In this document: positions 8,356 to 16,187 of the stretch, piece by piece
Layout of the letters: each line of letters starts with the position of its first letter
How positions within the stretch are numbered: the first letter of the stretch is position 1
Source: Firm-08 sp045546995
Lineage (GTDB): Bacteria > Bacillota > Clostridia > Oscillospirales > QAKW01
DNA: 64,000 nucleotides
Direction of reading: 5' to 3'
Assembly (NCBI GenBank): GCA_045546995.1
Contig: JAZQDW010000055.1
Span: 88,192 to 152,191, forward strand
Notes under the pieces: model-generated
Databases searched by the model: none
What the model saw: only the letters and a program-made list of their open reading frames with translations
Told to the model about the DNA's origin: nothing
Translations under genes and position numbers: made by a program

Positions 8356-10680
8356 ATGGATTTTTTTGAAAAAAGACCACTTTTTACCATACTTTTATCA
8401 ATTATAACATCCTTTGCTGTTGCATTTTTTCTTCCCAATTCGGTCAAACTAATCGTTTCGGCAATTGTGTTGGCATTGTTTTTGTTGTCGTTTTTTCTTT
8501 TTCGTGCATTCAGAAAATGTGCCGCACTAATGTTTTTGCCATTTGCGATTTCAATGCTTAATCATTTTTGTTTCGTCCACTTTGCTTATTTGCCGATGAC
8601 GGATTATCAAGGAAAGACGATTGAGGTACAGGGAAAGACAATATCTGAATTTACTGTTTCCGATCAATCATCGTATTTCGTGGTGCGTCCCGATGCAATT
8701 TTACTGGAGGATAAATCATCCGACGTCTATGGCAACGTGATCGTTTATTGCGACCGTAATACTTCGGAAATCGAGATCGGTTCGCACGTTTCCTGTCTTG
8801 GGAACGCTTTTGAAGATGACAGTGAATCGCTTTTTCATAATTATCGAATCACCGAAAAACAATTTATATCGATGTACAGCGAAGAAATCAAGGTGTTAAA
8901 GCCGCCTTCTGCTTTGAATTTTAGAGGTTGGCCGGTAAAATTGCGTGATTTTTTCAAAAATATATATAGTGACATTTTTGATGATTCTTCGTATGCATTG
9001 ATCAGCGGCATCACCCTTGGTGAGCGCGATCTGATCGACAATGCTACCTATGCTGATTTTAAAAATAGCGGCGTTGCCCATACACTCGCGGTATCCGGAA
9101 TGCATCTTGCATTTTTAATTGCTGTTTTATCTTTTGTTTTGTCTGCCGTTTGCGCCGATTTGCGAGTTCGCGCAGTTTTGCAATTGGTACTTGTTTGGCT
9201 TTTTACGGCATTGACCGGATTTTCGCCTTCTTGTAGCCGTGCGGCGGTTATGCTTTCAATTTATCTTTTTGGGACTTTGGTGCATAAAGAAGCTGATTCT
9301 TTAACCTCTCTTGCAGTGGCAGTTGTATTGTCCTGTCTGTACAATCCGTTTGCAATTTTTAATCCCAGCTTATCCCTCAGTGCCGCATCTACCTTTGGTT
9401 TACTGGTGCTGGGCGGGCCGATCGGTTCGCTTATGCCGTCTGTTAAAGGGCATAATTTGTTGGCTCGGACGATTCGGTTTGTTATGCAAACGATCGCTAT
9501 GTCTGTTGCCGCCACAGTTGCTACGTTGCCGATTATGGTGGCCTCCTTTGGATCGGTTTCTTTGTTGGCGCCGATTACAAATATTGTTATCATTCCCGTA
9601 ATCGAAATTTTGTTTTTTATCGGCTTGTTTGCCATTATATTTGCTTGGTGTCCGCCTGTTACGTTTGTGCTCTCATGGCTTGCAAAATTATTAACAGACG
9701 CCGCTTGTTTTGTGACGTCCCGGATTGCTCGCTTACCCTTTAGTTCCGTTGCGACGGAAGGGTGGCAATTTTGGATCGCGTTGTCTATTCTTGTTTTAGT
9801 AATAGGAGTCTTGATTTTTTGGCTGCGTGAGCATAAAATTATTTTGTTATGCGCTTGTGTTGCTGTGTTTTCCGTCGGTGTTGGCTGTGGTTATTTGGTT
9901 GATTACCTGCATCAGGATAACGTTGAAGTGTCGTTGCTTTCCGTTGGACAGGGAAATGCGGCGTTGATCCGTAACGGTCATCGTGGCGTCTTTATTGATT
10001 GTGGCGGCAGCGGCTTGGGGTATCGTGAAATTAACGATGAGATCGTTCGTACGAATCTGAAGTCGATAGATGCGATATTTCTAACCCATCTTGACAGCGA
10101 TCATATGCGTTATGCCGAACGTTTGATATCTACGTATCCGGTTGATAAGATTTATCTTCCGCGCAGACACGAAACATCGGACGCTGTAAAACAACTGAAG
10201 CGAACAGCCATCAAACGGCAGACGGCGGTGATCTTTATTAATCGTGAAAGAGAGTTTTCGCTCTGGGACAGAGCTTCACTTTCTGTGCTTACCGGTCATA
10301 TCGATTGGTATTCGGAGGATGAAAACGAGAATTCATTGGTATATCGATTGTCGTACGGCGATGCCTCGGTTCTGTTTGTCGGTGATGTGCGAAATGAAGG
10401 CGAGCATCGTTTAACTACAAGATATCAGGTTGATTTGGAAAGTGATATTTTGCTGGTTGCGCATCACGGCGCAGAACAAAGTTCTTCCGTAGAATTTCTT
10501 CAATACGTCAATGCAGATTATGCGGTTATATCAGTCGGTGAAAACAACGGTTATGATTTGCCGGACAAATACGTTGTTAAACGTATTGATAAATATGCAA
10601 AAACCGTGTTGAGAACCGACAAAACAGGTACGATTCGATTTGTTTTGGATGGAGAAAATTATTATCGAAAGGGGCAATAA
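8356..10680 (+). CDS. comEC: DNA uptake channel protein ComEC/Rec2
   Basis: Polytopic membrane protein that carries single-stranded DNA into the cell during transformation. N-terminal helices and a DUF4131-like soluble segment (about 80-180) precede the competence domain, marked by GVAHTLAVSGMHLAF near residue 240, and a multi-helix region. The C-terminal metallo-beta-lactamase domain (from about 530) has SVGQGNAALI, FLTHLDSDH, VGDVRNEGE and VAHHGAEQSS, so the putative nuclease site is intact. Length (774 aa) fits the family. ATG 8356 follows AGGTGA; a GTG 9 nt earlier overlaps that site. holA follows with no gap, the usual Firmicutes order. Confidence 0.94.
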   Translation: MDFFEKRPLFTILLSIITSFAVAFFLPNSVKLIVSAIVLALFLLSFFLFRAFRKCAALMFLPFAISMLNHFCFVHFAYLPMTDYQGKTIEVQGKTISEFTVSDQSSYFVVRPDAILLEDKSSDVYGNVIVYCDRNTSEIEIGSHVSCLGNAFEDDSESLFHNYRITEKQFISMYSEEIKVLKPPSALNFRGWPVKLRDFFKNIYSDIFDDSSYALISGITLGERDLIDNATYADFKNSGVAHTLAVSGMHLAFLIAVLSFVLSAVCADLRVRAVLQLVLVWLFTALTGFSPSCSRAAVMLSIYLFGTLVHKEADSLTSLAVAVVLSCLYNPFAIFNPSLSLSAASTFGLLVLGGPIGSLMPSVKGHNLLARTIRFVMQTIAMSVAATVATLPIMVASFGSVSLLAPITNIVIIPVIEILFFIGLFAIIFAWCPPVTFVLSWLAKLLTDAACFVTSRIARLPFSSVATEGWQFWIALSILVLVIGVLIFWLREHKIILLCACVAVFSVGVGCGYLVDYLHQDNVEVSLLSVGQGNAALIRNGHRGVFIDCGGSGLGYREINDEIVRTNLKSIDAIFLTHLDSDHMRYAERLISTYPVDKIYLPRRHETSDAVKQLKRTAIKRQTAVIFINREREFSLWDRASLSVLTGHIDWYSEDENENSLVYRLSYGDASVLFVGDVRNEGEHRLTTRYQVDLESDILLVAHHGAEQSSSVEFLQYVNADYAVISVGENNGYDLPDKYVVKRIDKYAKTVLRTDKTGTIRFVLDGENYYRKGQ

Positions 10681-10681
10681 C

Positions 10682-11707
10682 TTGAGCCTGGAAAAATTAA
10701 AACAAAAAATCAAAAGCAAAGATTTTGCCGGTCTGTTTTATCTTTATGGTGAAGAAGAGCATTTAAAAGAACATTATTATTTGAATTTAAAGAAAAAGTC
10801 TGTTTCTCAGATGCGCGAGTTTAACGTTCAGGAGTTCGTCGGAGAAAATCTGTCTCTGAATGCGCTGGAAAACGCCATCAATTCATTTCCGATGATGAGT
10901 GAAATGAAATTTGTAGGAATCGTTGATTTGGATCATGCTTTGCTGAAAGAGGATTATAAAAAAGAATTGTCGCGTATTCTATCAGACATTCCATCATACG
11001 TTTGCGTGGTGTTTTGGGATACGGCCCTGAAAGGGGAGAAGGACAGCGTATTACAGCGTTTGGTGACAAAAGCAGGCGGCTTGGCAGTCGATGTGGTGCG
11101 CCCCGGTCCGGCGCAACTGGTCGCTTGGGGCAGACGCCAATTTAAATCTGCCGGCAGAGAGATTTCCAACGAGGATATGTATTATATTTTGGATCTGGCA
11201 GAAAACGATATGCTGTCTTTGCAAAATGAGATCAAAAAGATTGCTGCTTTTGCGCAAAATGATACGGTGACGCGAAGCGATATAGATGCAGTGATCACCA
11301 AAAGTCTGGAAACCAATCGTTTTGCGCTGGGTGAGGCGCTGACCAAACGTGATTTTTCGACGGCATTACGCGTAGTGAACGATTTGTATGCACAGCAGTA
11401 TGATGAGATACAAGTCGCCAATTTGATCTATCGGTGTTTGGTCGATTTGTTGCGGGCCAGCTGGACGATTCGCGCTTGTCGGCGCAACGTCGATATGAAA
11501 GCAGATTTCGGTATTCATGAATATGGCGCGGCCAAAATGATGAACGCTTGTAAGGCGATGTCTGAAAAGCAATTGATTTACTGCGTTGATCTTTGTCTTG
11601 AGTACGAAATTCGCTTGAAAAGCGAATCGGGGGATAAACGGGAAATGATTTATCAGTTGCTTTGTAAAATAATGACAAGTGGTGTAAAGCGTGAAAATAT
11701 CTATTAA
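10682..11707 (+). CDS. holA: DNA polymerase III subunit delta
   Basis: Clamp-loader subunit that opens the beta sliding clamp. 341 residues, YqeN/HolA type: FYLYGEEEH near the start, then LSRILSDIPSYVCVVFWD, WGRRQFKSAGREIS, LSLQNEIKKIAAFA and FALGEALTKRDFSTALRV, all in the expected order. The start is a TTG at 10682, one base after the comEC stop, with AAAGGGG 7 nt upstream. ATG codons further upstream lie inside comEC without a ribosome binding site. Adjacent to comEC as in Bacillus (comEC-yqeN). Confidence 0.93.
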   Translation: MSLEKLKQKIKSKDFAGLFYLYGEEEHLKEHYYLNLKKKSVSQMREFNVQEFVGENLSLNALENAINSFPMMSEMKFVGIVDLDHALLKEDYKKELSRILSDIPSYVCVVFWDTALKGEKDSVLQRLVTKAGGLAVDVVRPGPAQLVAWGRRQFKSAGREISNEDMYYILDLAENDMLSLQNEIKKIAAFAQNDTVTRSDIDAVITKSLETNRFALGEALTKRDFSTALRVVNDLYAQQYDEIQVANLIYRCLVDLLRASWTIRACRRNVDMKADFGIHEYGAAKMMNACKAMSEKQLIYCVDLCLEYEIRLKSESGDKREMIYQLLCKIMTSGVKRENIY

Positions 11708-12275
11708 ACCGATTTTGATCGTTGAGGGAAAATATGATAAGATCAAACTGGAAAATCTGGTGGATGGACTGATTTTTTGCACTGACGGTTTTCAGATCTT
11801 TAAAGACAGCCAACTGCAACGAAATTTGCGTACCTTGGCTCAAGCGCGTGGAGCGATTATTCTGACCGACAGTGACCGTGCCGGCTTTTTGATTCGAAAA
11901 AAGTTACACGATATACTGCAGGGCTGTGATCTTTTTGACGTTTATATTCCCGACGTCTTTGGCAAAGAAAGCAGAAAAGAAACTGCCTCTGCCGAGGGAA
12001 AGTTGGGGGTAGAGGGAATGGAGGACGCGTTATTGCATGAGTTGTTGTCTTTTGCCGCCGTAGCTCCAAATCATCCAAAGACACCCATAACGTCAGTTGA
12101 TCTCTACGAAAGCAAACTGTTTGGACAAGCGGAAAGCGCAAAGTTGCGAAGGGAGTTTCAGTTCTATCTGGGACTACCGGGTCGACTGAATAAAAATATG
12201 TTGCTTAAGGTGTTGAACGGTATGTTTACTAAAGAGCAGTTTTTTGCTCAGTTACAGCTTTTTATGAAAAATTAA
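11691..12275 (+). CDS. rnmV: Toprim-domain ribonuclease M5-like protein
   Basis: RNase M5 matures 5S rRNA in low-GC Gram-positives. The Toprim motifs are present: ILIVEGKYD (catalytic Glu) near residue 10 and IILTDSDRAG (DxD) near residue 60, followed by GVEGMEDALL and a C-terminal helical half with TSVDLYESKLFGQAESA, matching RnmV architecture over its full length (194 aa). GTG 11691 overlaps the end of holA by 17 bp, so the two are translationally linked. Bacillus rnmV normally sits beside ksgA; the different location here leaves some doubt that substrate is identical. Confidence 0.72.
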   Translation: MKISIKPILIVEGKYDKIKLENLVDGLIFCTDGFQIFKDSQLQRNLRTLAQARGAIILTDSDRAGFLIRKKLHDILQGCDLFDVYIPDVFGKESRKETASAEGKLGVEGMEDALLHELLSFAAVAPNHPKTPITSVDLYESKLFGQAESAKLRREFQFYLGLPGRLNKNMLLKVLNGMFTKEQFFAQLQLFMKN

Positions 12276-12310
12276 AGTATTGCTCATTAAGACATTTCAT
12301 AGACTTAAAA

Positions 12311-12347
12311 AACAGGGCAGGAGAAATTTCTCCTGCCCTGTTTTTTC
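12311..12347. terminator. Bidirectional terminator between rnmV-like gene and lipoprotein
   Basis: AACAGGGCAGGAGAAATTTC pairs with its complement ending in CCTGCCCTGTTTTTT. A-run and T-run on both sides serve the two convergent genes. Confidence 0.92.
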
Positions 12348-12377
12348 AAATCGGTTTAATTTAAGACGTTGTGATAT

Positions 12378-13022
12378 TTAATCTTCTGCGGCGCCGGCAA
12401 GGTCACCCAATGCATTTTCTTTGTTGGAGGCAATTAAAAACAAATTGGAAGAGATGAGGTTTTTGAGCTGTTCATCTGTTACGATTACCCATTGATTATC
12501 TTTTTTGGTAAGTTGCAGGGTAAACTCTGTTTCAATCATCTCAACGTTGCCTTGCGCAACCATATTTTGCATTTGGTTGGGTACGTAATTGCTGATTTCC
12601 ATATCTTCGTTTTCAATGATCTCGTTAAAGAGCTTTTCATCGGAAAAGATCATTGCCATAGACGTATAAAGAGCGGTGCTGTAAGCGCTCTTCAGATCGG
12701 GATGATTGACCTTGAGCTTTATGGTCGCTTCGGTACCGGAGGCTTCGTTTATTGACAGAATTTCATATTTTAATTGATCCTTGTATGCTTTTTGGTATAG
12801 CAAAACATACGGTTTATCGGAAAAAGGATCGTAGGTAATGGCGCAATCGTCCGCGTTTGGAAACTCTGTTAAAATTTCTTTGAGCTTTTCTATGTCGTAT
12901 TCCTCAAGAGCGCTAAATAAAGATTTGACAGCATCCTTGGGCGTCAGTGCGCCGCTGCAGGCAGTGAGAGAAATAACAAGACAAAACACAATTGTCAGTA
13001 AAAGAGCGTGTTTAAGTTTCAA
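12378..13022 (-). CDS. Putative lipoprotein of unknown function
   Basis: 214 residues. The N-terminus KLKHALLLTIVFCLVISLTAC is a lipoprotein signal peptide ending in the lipobox LTAC, so the mature protein should be anchored outside the membrane. The mature part begins with PKDAVKSLFSALEEYDIEKLK, a helical pattern like DUF4878/DUF5105-type lipoproteins; a C-terminal half holds mixed alpha/beta sequence. Start is TTG at 13022 with AGGAGG 8 nt upstream. It is divergent from the cysteine-rich gene. I recognise the type but not the function. Confidence 0.8.
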   Translation of the reverse strand: MKLKHALLLTIVFCLVISLTACSGALTPKDAVKSLFSALEEYDIEKLKEILTEFPNADDCAITYDPFSDKPYVLLYQKAYKDQLKYEILSINEASGTEATIKLKVNHPDLKSAYSTALYTSMAMIFSDEKLFNEIIENEDMEISNYVPNQMQNMVAQGNVEMIETEFTLQLTKKDNQWVIVTDEQLKNLISSNLFLIASNKENALGDLAGAAED

Positions 13023-13051
13023 TTTAATGACCTCCTGAAATTTATATTAGT

Positions 13052-13080
13052 ATATTATCACACTTGTTGATTTCTTGCAA
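13052..13080 (-). promoter_or_regulatory. Promoter of the lipoprotein gene
   Basis: Minus strand TTGCAA (13080-13075), 17-bp spacer, TAATAT (13057-13052). Confidence 0.55.
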
Positions 13081-13149
13081 TCCTTTTTAACACTTTTCAA
13101 TTTCGTGCATATTATGTAAGTAAGATCCGAAATGAAAGGGAGGAACGGA

Positions 13150-13947
13150 ATGGATCAAAATATGTCCGGCGCAGAAGGCTGTACGAAGGTCTATCAGGAT
13201 GAGGTGTGCGCCAACATACAGAAAATTTATGATACATGCAAAGATAAGGATTGTCTTGCGGATATGAAGGTGTATTTTCCTTCGGAGGTACAATTGTTGA
13301 TTGACCAGGCGATCAACGTACGCGCAAAAAACGCAAGGATCTGCCATGCTTCGGTGGATTTGGATCCTGTGCCGTTTAATCGCGGTTTTTACACGGTGAA
13401 TATCACGTTTTATTTTGCCGTTGATTTTGAGGTACATACCGGTTGCGGTCGACCTCAGTATGCCACAGGTGTTTGCAGCTTTGAAAAGAAAGTAATTCTA
13501 TATGGTGGAGAGGGGAATACGATCACCTTTTCTTCCGACGCACGGGAGTGCAAGCACGGTACGTTGAACGTGCCTACGGCACAGGTGGAGGTCGTCAGTC
13601 CTATCGTGCTGGGCAGTAAAGTCGTCAGCGTCTCGTCCAATTGTTGTTGCTGTTGCTGTGAAACGGACATCAGTTCTTTGCCTGATATGGTGTTGGGCGC
13701 GGTTGGGCGCGACGTATGCGAAAGCAAGGAAAAGGCGGTTCTTGTCAGTCTCGGCCTGTTTAGTATTATACGTATTGTTCGTGACGTGCAGTTGGTTTTG
13801 CCGGCGGCAAAGTTTTGTCTGCCTGAAAAACGCTGTGACGTCCCTTCAGAAGAAGAACCGTGTACGTTTTTTGAAAAGCTCAGTTTTCCCACGGGGGAAT
13901 TCTTTCCTCACGATATCGGCATAGACGTTGAGAAACCTTGCTGTTAA
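13150..13947 (+). CDS. Cysteine-rich conserved-looking protein of unknown function
   Basis: 265 residues, no signal peptide or membrane helix. It starts at ATG 13150 with AAAGGGAGG 6 nt upstream. Visible parts: a helical N-terminus with KDKDCLADMKVYFPSE, a beta-rich middle (PVPFNRGFYTVNITFYFAVD), a segment VVSPIVLGSKVV, then six consecutive cysteines (residues 165-170) in a mixed TGT/TGC codon run, and a C-terminus ending CC. The cysteine content is far above that of its neighbours and suggests metal binding or disulfide cross-linking, as in coat or exosporium proteins; that is inference. The upstream CATATTAT resembles a late-sporulation sigma -10 box, which is weak evidence. I do not recognise a named family. 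Confidence 0.82.
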   Translation: MDQNMSGAEGCTKVYQDEVCANIQKIYDTCKDKDCLADMKVYFPSEVQLLIDQAINVRAKNARICHASVDLDPVPFNRGFYTVNITFYFAVDFEVHTGCGRPQYATGVCSFEKKVILYGGEGNTITFSSDARECKHGTLNVPTAQVEVVSPIVLGSKVVSVSSNCCCCCCETDISSLPDMVLGAVGRDVCESKEKAVLVSLGLFSIIRIVRDVQLVLPAAKFCLPEKRCDVPSEEEPCTFFEKLSFPTGEFFPHDIGIDVEKPCC

Positions 13948-13948
13948 G

Positions 13949-14260
13949 AAAATACCGCATCTTTGGGCGGCGCTCCGTAGAGATCAACCGGTTTTTGTAT
14001 GTAAATTTTGACAGCCATCTCGTCAAAAGCCTCAGAATACGCCAGTATTCTTGCGTTTTTGACTTCACCGCAAACAAAATTTCCTATCCAAAAACTGCCT
14101 TTGGCACTTACAAATGAGATACTTTTTGTCGTAGACAAGAAAAAACACAGCAATAATGCTGACGCATATTGCGGTGTTTTGCCGTAGTATAGGGCAAAAA
14201 TAGCCATTTTTAAGCGGATTTATCTCTGCGGAGCACCGCCCTTTAAAGGTGCGGTATTTT
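13949..14260. repeat. Element of about 312 bp with 36-39 bp imperfect inverted ends
   Basis: The left end (13949-13984) and the reverse complement of the right end (14222-14260) both read AAAATACCGCA-Y-CTTT-(AAA)-GGGCGG-Y-GCTCCG-Y-AGAGAT, with three base changes and a 3-nt gap. Inside lies a further imperfect hairpin (14143-14179: AAACAC-A-GCAATA / TATTGC-G-GTGTTT). A minus-strand frame of 87 codons (14207-13944) runs through the whole element and ends in the left repeat, but it has no ribosome binding site and the inverted end would encode the same LxGAPP word on either side. It starts 2 bp after the cysteine-rich gene stop, and the ychF -35 box begins 6 bp beyond it. No clear target duplication is visible. 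MITE-like or dispersed structural repeat. Confidence 0.7.
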
Positions 14261-14265
14261 TTATA

Positions 14266-14294
14266 TTGATTTTATAGTAAAAATGTGTCATAAT
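14266..14294 (+). promoter_or_regulatory. Promoter of ychF
   Basis: TTGATT (14266-14271), 17-bp spacer, CATAAT (14289-14294), directly abutting the inverted-repeat element. Confidence 0.6.
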
Positions 14295-14328
14295 ATTCCA
14301 AGGAATAAACATAAAGTGAGGAATATAA

Positions 14329-15423
14329 ATGAAACTTGGAATCGTCGGTTTGCCGAATGTAGGTAAAAGTACGTTGTTTAATGCTATTACGAATGCGAAG
14401 GCTCCTTCTGCAAATTATCCGTTTTGCACCATTGACCCGAACGTTGGTGTTGTGTGCGTGCCGGATCATCGCCTGGACGTGCTGACCAAACTTAATAATT
14501 CCAAAAAGACCGTACCTGCCGTAATTGAATTTGTCGATATTGCAGGCTTGGTAAAGGGCGCATCTAAAGGTGAGGGCCTGGGAAATAAGTTTTTGGGTAA
14601 TATCCGTGAGGTGGACGCAATCGTTCACGTCGTGCGATGTTTTCATGATGATAATATCGTGCACGTTGATGGCTCGATCGATCCGATTCGTGACATTGAC
14701 ACCATCAATCTTGAGTTGATTCTTGCTGATTTGGAGATGATCGATCGTCAAATCGACCGCACGGCAAAACTTGCCAAGGGCGACAAAAAGTACAAGGCGC
14801 AGGTCGATTTTCTTATGGAGATCAAAAAGACTTTGGAGGATGAAAAATTTGCGTCAACCATGGAGTTTGATGAGGATCAGCTTGAAGTTTTAAAAAATAT
14901 CCCTTTGCTGACCAACAAGCCCGTGATTTATGCAGCCAATATGAGCGAAGAAGATTTTCAAAGCGGTATTGAAGATAATGCCGCCGTTGCCGCCGTAAGA
15001 GAGCGAGCAAAAAAGGAAAATGCACAGGTTCTTCCGATCTGCGCTCGTATTGAAGAAGAGATCACAGAACTGCCTGCAGAAGAAAAACTGTTGTTTTTGG
15101 CAGAACTCGGTCTGGAACAAAGCGGTTTGGATCGACTGATTTCAACCTGCTATGATTTGTTGGATCTGATCAGTTATATTACCAGTGGCGAAATGGAAAC
15201 CAAAGCCTGGACGATCAGTAAGGGTACGAAAGCGCCGCAGGCGGCCGGAAAGATCCATACGGATTTTGAACGAGGCTTTATTCGCGCAGAAGTTATTGCA
15301 TACGATGATCTTATGGAATGCGGGACGATGGCCCTTGCAAGAGAAAAGGGCTTGATTCGCAGCGAAGGTAAGGAATACGTTATGCAGGATGGCGACATCG
15401 TTTTGTTCCGCTTTAATGTATAA
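14329..15423 (+). CDS. ychF: Ribosome-binding ATPase YchF
   Basis: Obg-family P-loop protein that binds ribosomes and hydrolyses ATP. 364 residues, the family length. Motifs: GLPNVGKST (Walker A, residues 6-14), the switch region NYPFCTIDPNVG, DIAGLVKGASKGEGLGNKFL, the adenine-specific YAANMSEED in place of NKxD, and a C-terminal TGS domain ending GDIVLFRFNV. GTGAGGAATATAA precedes ATG 14329. The membrane protein gene follows within 20 bp. Confidence 0.97.
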   Translation: MKLGIVGLPNVGKSTLFNAITNAKAPSANYPFCTIDPNVGVVCVPDHRLDVLTKLNNSKKTVPAVIEFVDIAGLVKGASKGEGLGNKFLGNIREVDAIVHVVRCFHDDNIVHVDGSIDPIRDIDTINLELILADLEMIDRQIDRTAKLAKGDKKYKAQVDFLMEIKKTLEDEKFASTMEFDEDQLEVLKNIPLLTNKPVIYAANMSEEDFQSGIEDNAAVAAVRERAKKENAQVLPICARIEEEITELPAEEKLLFLAELGLEQSGLDRLISTCYDLLDLISYITSGEMETKAWTISKGTKAPQAAGKIHTDFERGFIRAEVIAYDDLMECGTMALAREKGLIRSEGKEYVMQDGDIVLFRFNV

Positions 15424-15441
15424 TTTGGAGTGATTGTTGGT

Positions 15442-16179
15442 ATGGCAAAGGATAACAGAGTTTACCTGTTGGATGCACTGCGGGGCGCTGCGGTACTGGG
15501 CATGATCGTACATCATGGTTATATTTTACTTGAATTTACCAGGGAAGTATATATTCCGTTTTTCTATTCCGGTTTATTCGAGGTACTGCAGATGTTGTTT
15601 GTCTGTGTCTTTTTGCTGGTCAGCGGCATTTGCACCAATTACAGCCGAAATGTTGCAAAGCGCGGTTTGCTTGTATTTGGCGCCGCAATCATTGTGACTC
15701 TTGTGACGGCTGGGCTTCTGCCGATGGTCGGTATCAGCGGATTGGAGATATATTTTGGCATTTTGCATATGTTCGGTCTGTCAATGTTCATTTATGCGTT
15801 GCTGTCGCCGGCATTGAAAAAATGTAATCCGTTGGTCATTTCAATTATTTGTTTGGTTTTATTTGTTGTTTATTTGTTTTTGATGGAGCGCTGGCCTTTT
15901 GCGGAAACGCTGTGGAACGTCGGAATGCTTTTTGGCTTTCCTTCGGAGAATTTTTATTCTGCAGACTATTATCCCATATTGCCGTATTTCTTTGTTTTTG
16001 TTGCCGGTGCTATGCTTGGCAGACCGATCTCAGAAGGCAGATTTCCGACTTGGTTTTATGATTTCCGATGCCGTCCGTTGGAATTTGTCGGCCGACATTC
16101 ATTGCTGATTTATTTATTGCATCAACCTTGTATTTTTGTACTTATTTTTGTGATAAGTTGGATTGTTGAATTGTTTTAG
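15442..16179 (+). CDS. DUF1624 / heparan-alpha-glucosaminide N-acetyltransferase-like membrane protein
   Basis: 245 residues with seven or so hydrophobic helices. The start LLDALRGAAVLGMIVHHG is the signature of the DUF1624/HGSNAT acyltransferase-like group (R-G with a membrane His), and the end HSLLIYLLHQPCIF is also typical. The reaction is presumed transfer of an acyl group to a carbohydrate across the membrane, but no bacterial substrate can be named. ATG 15442 is used; TTGGAG lies 11 nt upstream. It sits between ychF and the P-type ATPase with 8 bp to the latter, suggesting one transcript. Confidence 0.8.
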   Translation: MAKDNRVYLLDALRGAAVLGMIVHHGYILLEFTREVYIPFFYSGLFEVLQMLFVCVFLLVSGICTNYSRNVAKRGLLVFGAAIIVTLVTAGLLPMVGISGLEIYFGILHMFGLSMFIYALLSPALKKCNPLVISIICLVLFVVYLFLMERWPFAETLWNVGMLFGFPSENFYSADYYPILPYFFVFVAGAMLGRPISEGRFPTWFYDFRCRPLEFVGRHSLLIYLLHQPCIFVLIFVISWIVELF

Positions 16180-16187
16180 GAGGGAAA

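Noticed and set aside
13944..14207. An 87-codon minus-strand frame inside the inverted-repeat element
   Set aside because: No ribosome binding site, it crosses a strong hairpin, and its end lies in the inverted repeat. Treated as part of the repeat; protein-level conservation would change this.
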